Source: Lachnoclostridium sp. UBA3775
GTDB lineage: Bacteria > Bacillota > Clostridia > Lachnospirales > Lachnospiraceae
Length of the DNA: 23,506 bases
Direction of reading: 5' to 3'
Assembly: GCA_002369525.1 (NCBI GenBank)
Contig: DFFN01000124.1
Span: forward strand, 1 to 23,506
Shown: positions 1 through 7,465 of the stretch, one piece after another
How positions within the stretch are numbered: the first letter of the stretch is position 1
Layout of the letters: each line of letters starts with the position of its first letter
The notes under the pieces: generated by a model
The model's input: only the letters and a program-made list of their open reading frames with translations
Database searches by the model: none
What the model was told of the DNA's origin: nothing
Translations under genes and position numbers: made by a program

Positions 1-91
<91 letters not shown>

Positions 92-102
92 TTATTTTCT
101 TC

Positions 103-163
103 CATATCATGTTTCCATTCTCAAACTGCGGTATGCCGCAGCACCATTGAATCACATGATATG
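103..163 (-). promoter_or_regulatory. Structured 5' leader of rpsB mRNA
   Basis: Bases 103-112 pair perfectly with 154-163 (10 bp). Inside this lies a second perfect hairpin, 126-131 with 136-141, closed by a four-base loop, plus a possible short helix 117-120 with 149-152. The element lies between the predicted rpsB transcription start (about 176) and the ribosome site at 78-82, so it would be in the untranslated leader. The structure is seen directly. A role as an S2 autoregulatory leader is inference from the fact that many ribosomal protein mRNAs carry such leaders; I cannot assign a named RNA family. Confidence 0.6.
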
Positions 164-182
164 TGCTTTGTCACGCCGAATT

Positions 183-211
183 ATCATAGCACAAAACATA
201 AAAAAAGGCAA
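183..211 (-). promoter_or_regulatory. Promoter of rpsB
   Basis: On the minus strand TTGCCT (206-211) and TATGAT (183-188) are separated by exactly 17 bases, a good housekeeping sigma-factor match. Predicted transcription start is near 176, giving a leader of about 105 bases. The -35 box lies inside the 3' arm and T-run of the codY terminator. Confidence 0.7.
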
Positions 212-230
212 GCATTATTTTGCCTGCCTT
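199..230 (-). terminator. Rho-independent terminator after codY
   Basis: Bases 205-214 pair with 221-230 (10 bp, one G-U on the minus-strand RNA) around a six-base loop. On the minus strand the stem runs directly into a run of seven T. It lies about 40 bases past the codY stop and would end the comM-dprA-topA-codY transcripts. Confidence 0.85.
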
Positions 231-253
231 AAATAGTTTTTCTGATAATTATA

Positions 254-269
254 TTTGAATCGATTCAAA
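254..269. repeat. 16-bp perfect palindrome centred on CG, just past codY
   Basis: TTTGAATCGATTCAAA is fully self-complementary with no loop and lies between the codY stop (273) and its terminator. A loopless CG-centred palindrome is more like a protein operator than an RNA hairpin and resembles the general form of LacI-family operators. It does not fit the catabolite-repression cre consensus, because the G is one base too close to the centre. Function is unknown. Confidence 0.4.
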
Positions 270-272
270 ATT

Positions 273-1046
273 TTATTTGTTTTTCTTTAATTCATCGTAG
301 ATATATTCATTTGTGATCCTGATGAATGTTCCTTTCATTCCTGAGGAATGGGAATATATCAGTCCGGCGCTTTCAAATTTTCTGAGCGCATTTACGATTA
401 TGGACCTTGTGATTCCGATCTGGTCTGCAACCCTTGAAGCAACCACAATTCCTTCCCTGCTGTCTCCGAGGGATTCTATTATGTGCCTGATAGCATCCAT
501 TTCGGAACTTGACATTGAAGATACCGCAAGCTCAACATTTGCTCTTTTCGAATTCTCAAGATCGACTTCTTCTTTTTCGGAACGCATGGTTTCAAGACCG
601 ATCACGGCGGAACCGTACTCAGCTAAAATAATATCGTCAATAGAGAAGAAATTATTGTTTCTGTAAATAAACAGATGTCCGAGCCTTTTACCCGAAATAA
701 GAATAGGAGCAACAACAGCAGTGATCTGACGTACTTCCGCAGAATTAAAGCCGAGGGTTTCAAGATTGACATTTTCTTTTGTGGAAAGAATGTTTGTCAG
801 TCTTTCATTTAAGTGTGTATCTATAAATCCGCCCACCTGTTTTGAAAGCAGACTGTTGATCAAAGTAACATCAGAATCGAAATACAGTCCGAGAACTTTA
901 CCCTTTTTACTGATAACATAAATATTCGCGCCTAGCTCTTCACTCAGTATTTTGCACAGATCGTTGAAAATAATTCGGTTTTTGTCTGACTTATCCTGTA
1001 AAAGTTTATTAAGTCTTCTAGTTTTGTCTAACAATTCAACACTCAT
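273..1046 (-). CDS. codY: Global transcriptional repressor CodY
   Basis: CodY is a dimeric DNA-binding regulator of Firmicutes that senses branched-chain amino acids and, in many species, GTP, and represses nutrient-acquisition and biosynthesis genes. The 257 residues compare with 259 in Bacillus subtilis. Residues 1-155 match the GAF ligand-binding domain, with the LAEYG linker at 141-145. The C-terminal winged helix-turn-helix is clear: residues 203-229 carry the recognition region GITRSIIVNALRKFESAGLI, followed by the GMKGTFIR wing at 236-243. The start has an AAAGGAG ribosome site. The GAF part is much more divergent than the DNA-binding part. The gene has its own promoter downstream of topA and a terminator after it, so it can be transcribed alone or by read-through from topA. 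Confidence 0.96.
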   Translation of the reverse strand: MSVELLDKTRRLNKLLQDKSDKNRIIFNDLCKILSEELGANIYVISKKGKVLGLYFDSDVTLINSLLSKQVGGFIDTHLNERLTNILSTKENVNLETLGFNSAEVRQITAVVAPILISGKRLGHLFIYRNNNFFSIDDIILAEYGSAVIGLETMRSEKEEVDLENSKRANVELAVSSMSSSEMDAIRHIIESLGDSREGIVVASRVADQIGITRSIIVNALRKFESAGLIYSHSSGMKGTFIRITNEYIYDELKKNK

Positions 1047-1094
1047 ATTGCTTTTCTCCTTTCTTTTTTCTGTAAATACAACGTAATCAATTAT

Positions 1095-1123
1095 ATTCTA
1101 ACAGACATCAGAAGAAAATACAA
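1095..1123 (-). promoter_or_regulatory. Promoter of codY
   Basis: On the minus strand TTGTAT (1118-1123) and TAGAAT (1095-1100) are 17 bases apart in the 100-base topA-codY gap. Predicted transcription start is about 1088, some 42 bases before the codY ATG. Confidence 0.6.
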
Positions 1124-1126
1124 GAA

Positions 1127-1141
1127 ATATTTTTGAAAATA
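1127..1141. promoter_or_regulatory. Possible CodY-box-like site upstream of the codY promoter
   Basis: The 15 bases at 1127-1141 match the known CodY box AATTTTCWGAAAATT at 11 of 15 positions, including an intact GAAAAT half. The site lies four bases upstream of the codY -35 box. In AT-rich DNA a four-mismatch site is weak evidence, so autoregulation is only a suggestion. Confidence 0.25.
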
Positions 1142-1146
1142 TCAAA

Positions 1147-3132
1147 TCAATCCTGAGTGTTTTCCTTGGGTTTCTGCCAGCTCATGAAATCACATTCGGG
1201 ATAATTCTCACAGCCGAAGTATCTTCTGCCCTTGGGCGTACGTCTGATCACCAGCTCTGCGCCGCATTTCGGGCATGCAATACCGGTCTTCTCAAGGAAA
1301 GGCTTGGTGTTTCTGCATTCGGGGAAACCGGGACAGCCGAGGAATTTTCCGTGCGGACCGTATTTGATCACCATCATTCGTCCGCATTTATCGCAGGGGA
1401 CGTCACTTACCTCATCCGCAATCTTGATCTCACCTACTTCTTTGTTGGCGATTTCAAGCGCTTCCTCAAGGTCGGGATAGAAATTTGCAATGATTTCCTT
1501 CCATCTTACCGTACCTTCTTCAACACCGTCGAGCAGAGTTTCCATGTTTGCGGTAAAATCAACCTCGACTATGCTGGGGAAGAATTGTTTCATTATATTA
1601 TTGACTGCTTCACCGGTTTCGGTGATAAAGAGGTTCTTACCCTCTTTCGCAACATAATGTCTTGATAAAAGCGTGGAAATCGTCGGAGCATAGGTGCTTG
1701 GACGCCCGATGCCCATTTCTTCCATCATCTTAACCATCGATGCCTCGGTGAAATGAGGAGGCGCCTGGGTAAAATGCTGCTCACCCTTGATTTCTTTAAG
1801 ATTAAAAACATTACCCTTCTGGGGAATTATAAGCCTTGACTGAGTTTTTTCGTCTTCGTCAGCCTCGGCGTAAACAGAAAGATAGCCGTTGAACTTAAGC
1901 ATCGATTCGGATGCATGGAATTCATAACCGTTTGCCAGAAAAGCAATATTAACATTTTCATACAGAGCAGCCTTCATTCTTGAAGCAATGAAGCGCTTCC
2001 AGATGAGCTGGTAAAGCCTGAACTGGTCCTTGCTCAGATCGTCTTTTATTGATGCAGGTGTCAGTTCTATATATGTAGGACGTATTGCTTCGTGCGCATC
2101 CTGGATCTTTTTGCCGGAATCACCGTTTCTGCTTACATTTCCGACATAATCATCTCCGTAGTTTTCCTTGATGAAACCGACAGCCGCAATATGAGCCTCA
2201 TCCGAAACTCGGGTCGAATCGGTACGAAGATATGTAATAAGACCTATGCTTCCGTGGCCTTTTATCGCAACACCCTCATAAAGCTGCTGCGCTATCCTCA
2301 TGGTTTTTACGGTTGAAAAGTTAAGAGCCTTTGAAGCTTCCTGCTGCAGAGTACTGGTTGTAAAAGGATTCGGAGCATTTTTAACTTTTTCGCTGCTCTT
2401 TATGTCGCTTACGACAAAATCGCTTTCATTTACAGCTTTGATTATCGCATCGGTACGCGCCTGATCCTTGAGTTCTTCCTTTTTACCGTCATGACCGTAA
2501 TATTTTGCTTCAATGCTTTTTGCAAGAGAAGCCGTTTTAAGATCTACCGACAAAGACCAGTACTCTTCAGGGATGAATGCATTGATTTCCTCTTCCCTGT
2601 CCGCGATCAGTCTAAGAACAACGGACTGAACTCTTCCGGCGCTCAATCCTCTTTTTATTTTTTTCCAGAGCAAAGGAGAAATCTGATAACCCACAAGCCT
2701 GTCAAGCACACGTCTTGCCTGTTGTGCATTGACTACGTTCATGTCAATTTCCCTTGCATTTCCTATAGCGTTTTTAACCGCATTTTTAGTGATTTCATTA
2801 AAGGTTATACGATAAGTGTTCTTTTCATCAAGCTTAAGGACCTTTTCAAGATGCCATGAAATTGCCTCTCCCTCACGGTCAGGGTCCGTTGCAAGATATA
2901 TTTTCTTAGCTTTCTTTACCTGTTTCCTGAGCTCGGCAAGCTGATCGCCCTTTCCTCTTATTGTAATATATTTAGGTTCAAAGCTTCCGCTTTCCACATC
3001 GATTCCGAGCTGACTTTTGGGAAGATCCCTTACATGTCCGCCGCTTGCGGTTACCTCATACTTTGATCCCAAAAACTTCTGAATTGTTTTTGCTTTTGAA
3101 GGTGACTCCACTATCACGAGATTGTCTGCCAT
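1147..3132 (-). CDS. topA: DNA topoisomerase I (type IA)
   Basis: TopA relaxes negative supercoils by cutting one strand through a 5'-phosphotyrosine link. Of the 661 residues, the N-terminal Toprim domain carries VESPSKAKTI (Glu9) and the metal-binding DPDREGE motif (83-89). The catalytic tyrosine is Tyr301 in GLITYLRTDSTR. GIGRPSTYA, conserved in this family, is at 474-482. Two four-cysteine zinc ribbons end the protein: Cys580, 583, 600, 606 and Cys620, 623, 641, 647. Two ribbons rather than three or more, and a length a little under 700, are usual for Firmicutes. It follows dprA after 92 bases and has its own promoter. The ribosome site is a modest GAAGGA. Confidence 0.97.
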   Translation of the reverse strand: MADNLVIVESPSKAKTIQKFLGSKYEVTASGGHVRDLPKSQLGIDVESGSFEPKYITIRGKGDQLAELRKQVKKAKKIYLATDPDREGEAISWHLEKVLKLDEKNTYRITFNEITKNAVKNAIGNAREIDMNVVNAQQARRVLDRLVGYQISPLLWKKIKRGLSAGRVQSVVLRLIADREEEINAFIPEEYWSLSVDLKTASLAKSIEAKYYGHDGKKEELKDQARTDAIIKAVNESDFVVSDIKSSEKVKNAPNPFTTSTLQQEASKALNFSTVKTMRIAQQLYEGVAIKGHGSIGLITYLRTDSTRVSDEAHIAAVGFIKENYGDDYVGNVSRNGDSGKKIQDAHEAIRPTYIELTPASIKDDLSKDQFRLYQLIWKRFIASRMKAALYENVNIAFLANGYEFHASESMLKFNGYLSVYAEADEDEKTQSRLIIPQKGNVFNLKEIKGEQHFTQAPPHFTEASMVKMMEEMGIGRPSTYAPTISTLLSRHYVAKEGKNLFITETGEAVNNIMKQFFPSIVEVDFTANMETLLDGVEEGTVRWKEIIANFYPDLEEALEIANKEVGEIKIADEVSDVPCDKCGRMMVIKYGPHGKFLGCPGFPECRNTKPFLEKTGIACPKCGAELVIRRTPKGRRYFGCENYPECDFMSWQKPKENTQD

Positions 3133-3187
3133 TTTTTACACCATTCCTTCTTTATGTAAATTATGATGCACGTCTCATCGACTTAAA

Positions 3188-3216
3188 AGCATACAACAAG
3201 TTTTAACATATTTCAA
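3188..3216 (-). promoter_or_regulatory. Promoter of topA
   Basis: TTGAAA (minus strand, 3211-3216) and TATGCT (3188-3193) are separated by 17 bases in the dprA-topA gap. Predicted start is about 3181, giving a leader near 49 bases. No terminator is visible between dprA and topA, so read-through from comM-dprA is also likely. Confidence 0.6.
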
Positions 3217-3224
3217 GAGTAAAT

Positions 3225-4400
3225 TTATTTTTTCTCGGATGCGATGCATAGTCCCGACCCTTCGGAATCTTTGATAAAGCCTTTGTTTTTAAGGCTGTCA
3301 ACGGTCTCTACCGCGGTAAAATAATCCATTCCCGAGCGCATCATAAGCTCATCAAAGTATATAGGTTTATAGCCGATAAAGGATAAAATTCTTTTTTCTT
3401 CTGTTGTAAGCCCTGGATTTTTTGCTTTTTCTTCATTATTTTTATCCGGACATAAAAAACTGTACTGTGAATCCTTGTCTTTATGATATATCACAAAATC
3501 AGGATACTTATCCTTAAGGGCAAATGCTATATCATTTACTTCCGTGACAAGCTGAGCCCCCTTTTTTATCAGTTCAAGACATCCTTCCGACAAAGGATCA
3601 CTCAGTCTTCCGGGTATCACAAAAACATCCTTTCCCTGTTCCAGCGTATGATTAACTGTTATCATGGTTCCGCTTTTTTTCCTCGCTTCTATCACAAGCA
3701 GTCCGTCGGACAGTCCTGCGATCAGGCGGTTCCTTTCCGGGAAATGATTTTTTAAACCCTTGCATCCCACATAATATTCTGAAATAATTCCGCCCTTTTC
3801 AGGAACACGGTCATAAATTTCCTTGTTTTCCACAGGATATATCGTGCCTATGCCGTTGCCAAGTATTGCTATGGTTTTTCCGCCGGCTTCCATACAGGCT
3901 TTATGGGAAGCTCCGTCAATGCCGTGAGCCATCCCGCTGATGATACAGACGCCGCCCTCCGTAAGTTCTTTTGTAAAAGTTTTACATATGTTTAAACCAT
4001 AATCGGAGCATGCTCTTGCCCCGACTACCGCTATCGAAGGAATGTTTTCATCGGGAAGGCTTCCGATCAAAAAGAAACCTAAGGGTGGTTTTTCAAGCGC
4101 CTTGAATCTTTCCGGATATTGTTCGGATTTTACCGAAATGAATTCTGCATTCAGCTTCCACAGCTCATTTCTTATCCTGTCTTCAGAAAAATTTCGTGCG
4201 GATCGTTCCGATATCTCCCTCACTCTTTGATTTATTTCGTCGGGAAGCTTTGCTTTTAATGAATCGGCAAATATTTCATCAACCGAATCATATCGTAAAA
4301 GCAGGGCATACTTTTCACTAAGTTCAAGTCCGATAATGCTGCAAAACCATAGAAGGCTCTTTTCATCAGATCTTAAGGCTTTTTCAAAATACCGACTCAT
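3225..4400 (-). CDS. dprA: DNA-processing protein DprA (Smf)
   Basis: DprA binds incoming single-stranded DNA during natural transformation, protects it and loads RecA. The 391 residues show an N-terminal helical region (1-100), then the Rossmann-like core: VVGAR at 125-129, SGMAHGID at 155-162, AILGNGIGTIYP at 178-189, and KSGTMIT at 242-248. The C-terminal winged-helix segment covers about 328-388. The gene starts one base after the comM stop, and its AAGGAG ribosome site lies inside the end of comM, so translation of the two is probably coupled. DprA is also kept in bacteria not known to be competent, so its presence alone does not prove transformation. Confidence 0.95.
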   Translation of the reverse strand: MSRYFEKALRSDEKSLLWFCSIIGLELSEKYALLLRYDSVDEIFADSLKAKLPDEINQRVREISERSARNFSEDRIRNELWKLNAEFISVKSEQYPERFKALEKPPLGFFLIGSLPDENIPSIAVVGARACSDYGLNICKTFTKELTEGGVCIISGMAHGIDGASHKACMEAGGKTIAILGNGIGTIYPVENKEIYDRVPEKGGIISEYYVGCKGLKNHFPERNRLIAGLSDGLLVIEARKKSGTMITVNHTLEQGKDVFVIPGRLSDPLSEGCLELIKKGAQLVTEVNDIAFALKDKYPDFVIYHKDKDSQYSFLCPDKNNEEKAKNPGLTTEEKRILSFIGYKPIYFDELMMRSGMDYFTAVETVDSLKNKGFIKDSEGSGLCIASEKK

Positions 4401-4401
4401 T

Positions 4402-5922
4402 TCATGACTCCTTCAGATTGGTGATCTTAAACATAAGAGCCTCGCTCACATGCTTATCGAGTATGATCTCAGAGCCTTCAAGGTCTGCGATAGTCCTTGC
4501 TGTTTTAAGTATTCTGTAATAAGATCTTGCAGAAAATTCCTGCTTATCGAACATTTCCTTCAGTCTGTGTTTTGAAGCATCGGATATTTTACAGTAATAT
4601 TCAGTCTGCTTTCCGTTTATTCTTGAATTAAACATGGCTCCGTTACCTTTATATCGTTTTTCCTGCATTTTTCTTGCTCTCATCACCCTTTTTTTGATCG
4701 ATTCGGAGCTCTCGTTAACGGTTCTTATATCGAAATCCTCAAACTTTATTGCCGGCATGTCTACCTTCAGATCGATACGGTCAAGTATAGGCTGGGATAT
4801 TCTTGAAATATATCTGGCTATTTCGTTAGGCATGCATTTGCAACGGTTCCTGTCGGGGAAATATCCGCAGGGGCAGCGGTTCATTGCCGCGACCAAAGTG
4901 AATTTTGCCGGATATTTAATGCTGCCCGAGATCCTGTTTATCACTATTTTTCCTGATTCCAGCGGTTCACGAAGAAGATCAAGCAGCTCTCTTCTGTGCT
5001 CCGAAAACTCATCCATAAACAAAATCCCGAGATGTGCAAAGCTTATTTCCCCGGGCATAGGATAATTTCCACCGCCGATAAGTCCTCCCTTGCTTATTGA
5101 ATGATGCGGATCTCTGAAGGGTCTTTCGTTGATAAGTCCGGTACGGTCAAGCTTTCCCGCCACGGAATATATTCTTGTAAGTTCAATCTGTTCGGAGTAA
5201 GTCAGGGGAGGCATTATGGTCGGTATCCTTCTTGCTATCATGGTTTTTCCTGCTCCGGGAGGTCCTGCCATTAATAGGTTATGCATGCCCGCAGCACAGA
5301 TTTCGGCCGCTCTTTTGGCAAGAAACTGACCTTTGACATCGGAAAAATCAAGCCTTTCATTTTCAGTTTTACCGTCTTCATCCCTTTTTTCTGCTTTTAC
5401 AGGATATTTAATGCCTTTTGTAAAATAGTCGAAGGCCTGCAAAAGATCGGCAACTGGTATGATTTCCATATCTTTTATAAGACCTGCTTCATTATAATTT
5501 TCGGCAGGCACCATTACCTTCCTCAGTCCGTCTTCTTTTGCTGACATTACGCAGGAAAGTATTCCTTTTACCGGAGAAATATTTCCGTTAAAGGCAAGCT
5601 CACCGAACACGGCAATATCACCGATTCTGTCTTCCTTAAAGCATCCCATGCAGCAAAGTATTCCTGCGGCAACCGCAAGATCATACTGTGTTCCGTTTTT
5701 CTTTAAATCTGCCGGAGAAAGATTGACCGTTATTTTTCTGTTCGGATATTCAAAGCCCGAATTTTTAAGCGCTATTTTGACTCTTTCCTTTGATTCTCTG
5801 GCTTCCGATGAAAGCTGTCCGACCATTTCCATGCCCGGAAGTCCGTTATTTATATCGATTTCCACCTTTATTGTTTTTGCTTCAATGCCAAAAACCGCCG
5901 CACTGTACGTAATACTTAACAT
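4402..5922 (-). CDS. comM: YifB/ComM-family Mg-chelatase-like AAA+ ATPase
   Basis: ComM is an AAA+ helicase that promotes branch migration when transformed DNA recombines; the family is widespread, and its role in Firmicutes is less studied. I place the start at the ATG at 5922 (506 residues), since GGAGG lies five bases upstream and the protein then opens with the typical MLSITYSAAVFGIEA. A longer frame starting at 5988 has no ribosome site. Residues 1-165 form the Lon-protease-like ChlI domain, the Walker A motif GPPGAGKT is at 220-227, and Walker B ILFMDE is at 300-305. A cysteine cluster (350, 352, 361, 363) is typical of the family, and a C-terminal Mg-chelatase helical domain follows. 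I could not settle on a promoter in 5923-6064, which otherwise holds nothing I can call. Confidence 0.93.
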   Translation of the reverse strand: MLSITYSAAVFGIEAKTIKVEIDINNGLPGMEMVGQLSSEARESKERVKIALKNSGFEYPNRKITVNLSPADLKKNGTQYDLAVAAGILCCMGCFKEDRIGDIAVFGELAFNGNISPVKGILSCVMSAKEDGLRKVMVPAENYNEAGLIKDMEIIPVADLLQAFDYFTKGIKYPVKAEKRDEDGKTENERLDFSDVKGQFLAKRAAEICAAGMHNLLMAGPPGAGKTMIARRIPTIMPPLTYSEQIELTRIYSVAGKLDRTGLINERPFRDPHHSISKGGLIGGGNYPMPGEISFAHLGILFMDEFSEHRRELLDLLREPLESGKIVINRISGSIKYPAKFTLVAAMNRCPCGYFPDRNRCKCMPNEIARYISRISQPILDRIDLKVDMPAIKFEDFDIRTVNESSESIKKRVMRARKMQEKRYKGNGAMFNSRINGKQTEYYCKISDASKHRLKEMFDKQEFSARSYYRILKTARTIADLEGSEIILDKHVSEALMFKITNLKES

Positions 5923-6064
5923 TTTTTCCTCCGGGATATGCCATACATAATTTTTTATAATGACAAAAGTATGATAATGATAAGACATTTATCACAAGAT
6001 TTCCATTAGCATAATACCCAAACAAGCAGCAAAAAGCATATTAAGAATCACGAGGACAAAAATT

Positions 6065-6112
6065 AAATACGGCAGTTCAATCGTCAGATTGTACGATTTA
6101 ACTGCCGTATTT
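6065..6112 (-). terminator. Long hairpin terminator after nrdR
   Basis: Bases 6065-6077 pair perfectly with 6100-6112 (13 bp). After one mismatch, 6079-6084 pair with 6093-6098 (6 bp) around an eight-base loop. On the minus strand the stem is followed by AATTTTTG, about 30 bases past the nrdR stop. The plus-strand side has a longer T-run, so it may work in both directions, but no plus-strand gene feeds into it. Confidence 0.8.
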
Positions 6113-6141
6113 TTGTTTGTTTTTAACAATAAATCAAATGG

Positions 6142-6594
6142 TTATTTTTTCAAAAGGTTTCTGAGCTCGTCCATAAATGTATTTACATCCTTGAATTCCC
6201 TGTAAACCGAAGCAAATCTTACATAAGCAACATCATCAAGCTCTTTAAGCTTATCCATTACGATCTCACCGATAACTGAGCTTTTAACCTCTTTTTCTTC
6301 AAGATTAAACACTGCGGTCTCAACACTGTCAACAAGGTCATTGATCTGTTCAACCGATATCGGACGCTTTATGCACGCACGGAACACACCCTTTTCAATC
6401 TTGGATCTGTCATAGGGCTCCCTGATGTTATCCTTTTTGATTATCACCAAAGGGATAGACTCGATTTTTTCATAGGTAGTAAAACGTTTGCCGCAGGTAT
6501 CGCACTGACGTCTTCTTCTGATCGAAGCATTGTCGTCGGCAGGTCTTGAATCGATTACCTTTGTATTTTCATCACCGCAAAACGGACATTTCAT
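6142..6594 (-). CDS. nrdR: Transcriptional repressor NrdR
   Basis: NrdR senses ATP and dATP through an ATP-cone domain and represses ribonucleotide reductase genes. The 150 residues are the normal length. The N-terminal zinc ribbon has Cys3, Cys6, Cys31 and Cys34, with a basic RRRR stretch at 26-29 that contacts DNA. The ATP-cone covers about 47-137, with IIKKDNIREPYDRSKIEKGV at 51-70. A TAGGAGG ribosome site precedes the ATG. It lies 29 bases after the DUF4867-like gene and before a strong terminator, so the two likely share one transcript. No ribonucleotide reductase gene is in the window, so its targets are elsewhere. Confidence 0.97.
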   Translation of the reverse strand: MKCPFCGDENTKVIDSRPADDNASIRRRRQCDTCGKRFTTYEKIESIPLVIIKKDNIREPYDRSKIEKGVFRACIKRPISVEQINDLVDSVETAVFNLEEKEVKSSVIGEIVMDKLKELDDVAYVRFASVYREFKDVNTFMDELRNLLKK

Positions 6595-6623
6595 TCTTTT
6601 ATCCTCCTACCAAACGCAGTATA

Positions 6624-7271
6624 TTATATAAGACCGGCAATATCGATGTTTTCGCCGCTGATTCCGATGACTGCGCCTTGTTTTGCTTCGGGTGCATCCT
6701 TATGGGCAATCAGCCATTTATTGCTTGCAAAAAGACGTTTGTCGTCTTCATTTTTAACATCGATCTTCGGCGAATCATAGTTGGTGCCTTTTGGAAGAAT
6801 GATGACTACTCTGAAAGCTTCGCCCGCCTTTGCGCTGCAGGGAGCATAGTGAAGCGTTGTAGCATAAAGCTCCACAGCCGTACCGGAAGGGCAGAAAAAA
6901 GCTTCAACAAGGGAAGAATCAAGGATTTTGCCGTCGGCGGCATCCTGCTGTCTTGCAAGAAGAAGTATGCAGTCGCTGGCCGCAATATCGATTTCCGAAT
7001 CCCTGTGATATTCAAGGCAATTAAGTCTGGTATTGGTCCCGTTGCAATAACCGATCTGTATCGGCATGCCGCCGTAACAGTTATCCGTAAATTCCTTCAT
7101 TGCGGGAGTTTCCTCAAGACCTGCATCCGAGGGAACATAAATCACGCTGTCCTTAGGCGCGGGACTTGTTTTTACAAGCTTATCAAGCAATTCACTGACG
7201 TTATAACCGCTTACTATGCGGCCATAAGTGCAAAACTCGGGATCCTTAACATTTTTAATGATTAAACCCAT
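6624..7271 (-). CDS. DUF4867-like protein, probable cupin-type fold
   Basis: This 215-residue protein has no known function that I can name. From memory its conserved core (YGGMPIQIGYCNGTNTRLN, LEYHRDSEIDIAASD, AVELYATTLHYAPC, NKWLIAH) matches the Firmicute family DUF4867. The alternating strands and the Glu/His in ELYATTLHYAP suggest a small-molecule-binding cupin-like barrel, related in style to ureidoglycolate lyase; this is inference. I use the ATG at 7271 because GGAGG lies six bases upstream; a longer frame from 7313 has no ribosome site. No signal peptide or membrane segment is present, so it should be cytoplasmic. It is the first gene of a unit with nrdR and has a good promoter. Confidence 0.6.
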   Translation of the reverse strand: MGLIIKNVKDPEFCTYGRIVSGYNVSELLDKLVKTSPAPKDSVIYVPSDAGLEETPAMKEFTDNCYGGMPIQIGYCNGTNTRLNCLEYHRDSEIDIAASDCILLLARQQDAADGKILDSSLVEAFFCPSGTAVELYATTLHYAPCSAKAGEAFRVVIILPKGTNYDSPKIDVKNEDDKRLFASNKWLIAHKDAPEAKQGAVIGISGENIDIAGLI

Positions 7272-7283
7272 CTTCTTCCTCCG

Positions 7284-7327
7284 ATTGTATAAACAATTTA
7301 AATACAGTATCAATACAATATCTTGTA
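7284..7327 (-). promoter_or_regulatory. Short inverted repeats in the leader of the DUF4867-like gene
   Basis: Two five-bp hairpins with four-base loops, 7284-7288/7293-7297 and 7314-7318/7323-7327, lie between the promoter and the GGAGG site. A six-base match, 7285-7290 with 7313-7318, could form instead and would exclude both. The stems are short and AT-rich, so they may be operators or nothing. Confidence 0.25.
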
Positions 7328-7349
7328 CCGTAAAAGTTCACTGTTAATA

Positions 7350-7378
7350 AGTATAGCATAGCCTTAGATTAGTTTCAA
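7350..7378 (-). promoter_or_regulatory. Promoter of the DUF4867-like/nrdR unit
   Basis: TTGAAA (minus strand, 7373-7378) and TATACT (7350-7355) have a 17-base spacer. Predicted transcription start is about 7343, giving a leader near 72 bases. It is divergent from the pyrB promoter about 33 bases away. Confidence 0.7.
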
Positions 7379-7410
7379 TAAATATTTTTTAATTTGCATA
7401 CAATTTTTTC

Positions 7411-7439
7411 TTGTTATTATCACTCAAGTGGTATATAAT
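7411..7439 (+). promoter_or_regulatory. Promoter of pyrB-pyrI
   Basis: TTGTTA (7411-7416) and a perfect TATAAT (7434-7439) are separated by 17 bases. The predicted start falls at the end of a run of eight A (7440-7447), leaving only about 20 bases before the pyrB ATG. That is too short for a PyrR-type attenuator. AGGAGG at 7455-7460 is the ribosome site. Confidence 0.75.
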
Positions 7440-7465
7440 AAAAAAAATCAATTCAGGAGGGTGTA

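Noticed and set aside
5923..5988. A longer comM frame with 22 extra N-terminal residues
   Set aside because: The extra residues are not family-like and have no ribosome site, while a perfect GGAGG stands before the inner ATG.
5940..6060. A promoter for comM
   Set aside because: Several weak -10-like sequences are present in AT-rich DNA, but none has a matching -35 box at 16-18 bases that I would trust.
6546..7265. A 239-codon open frame on the plus strand
   Set aside because: It lies wholly antisense to the DUF4867-like gene and the nrdR start, has no ribosome site, and its product resembles no family. It is a shadow of the real genes.
7440..7465. PyrR-binding attenuator in front of pyrB
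   Set aside because: Only about 20 bases separate the predicted start from the ATG, so the anti-terminator and terminator stems cannot fit.
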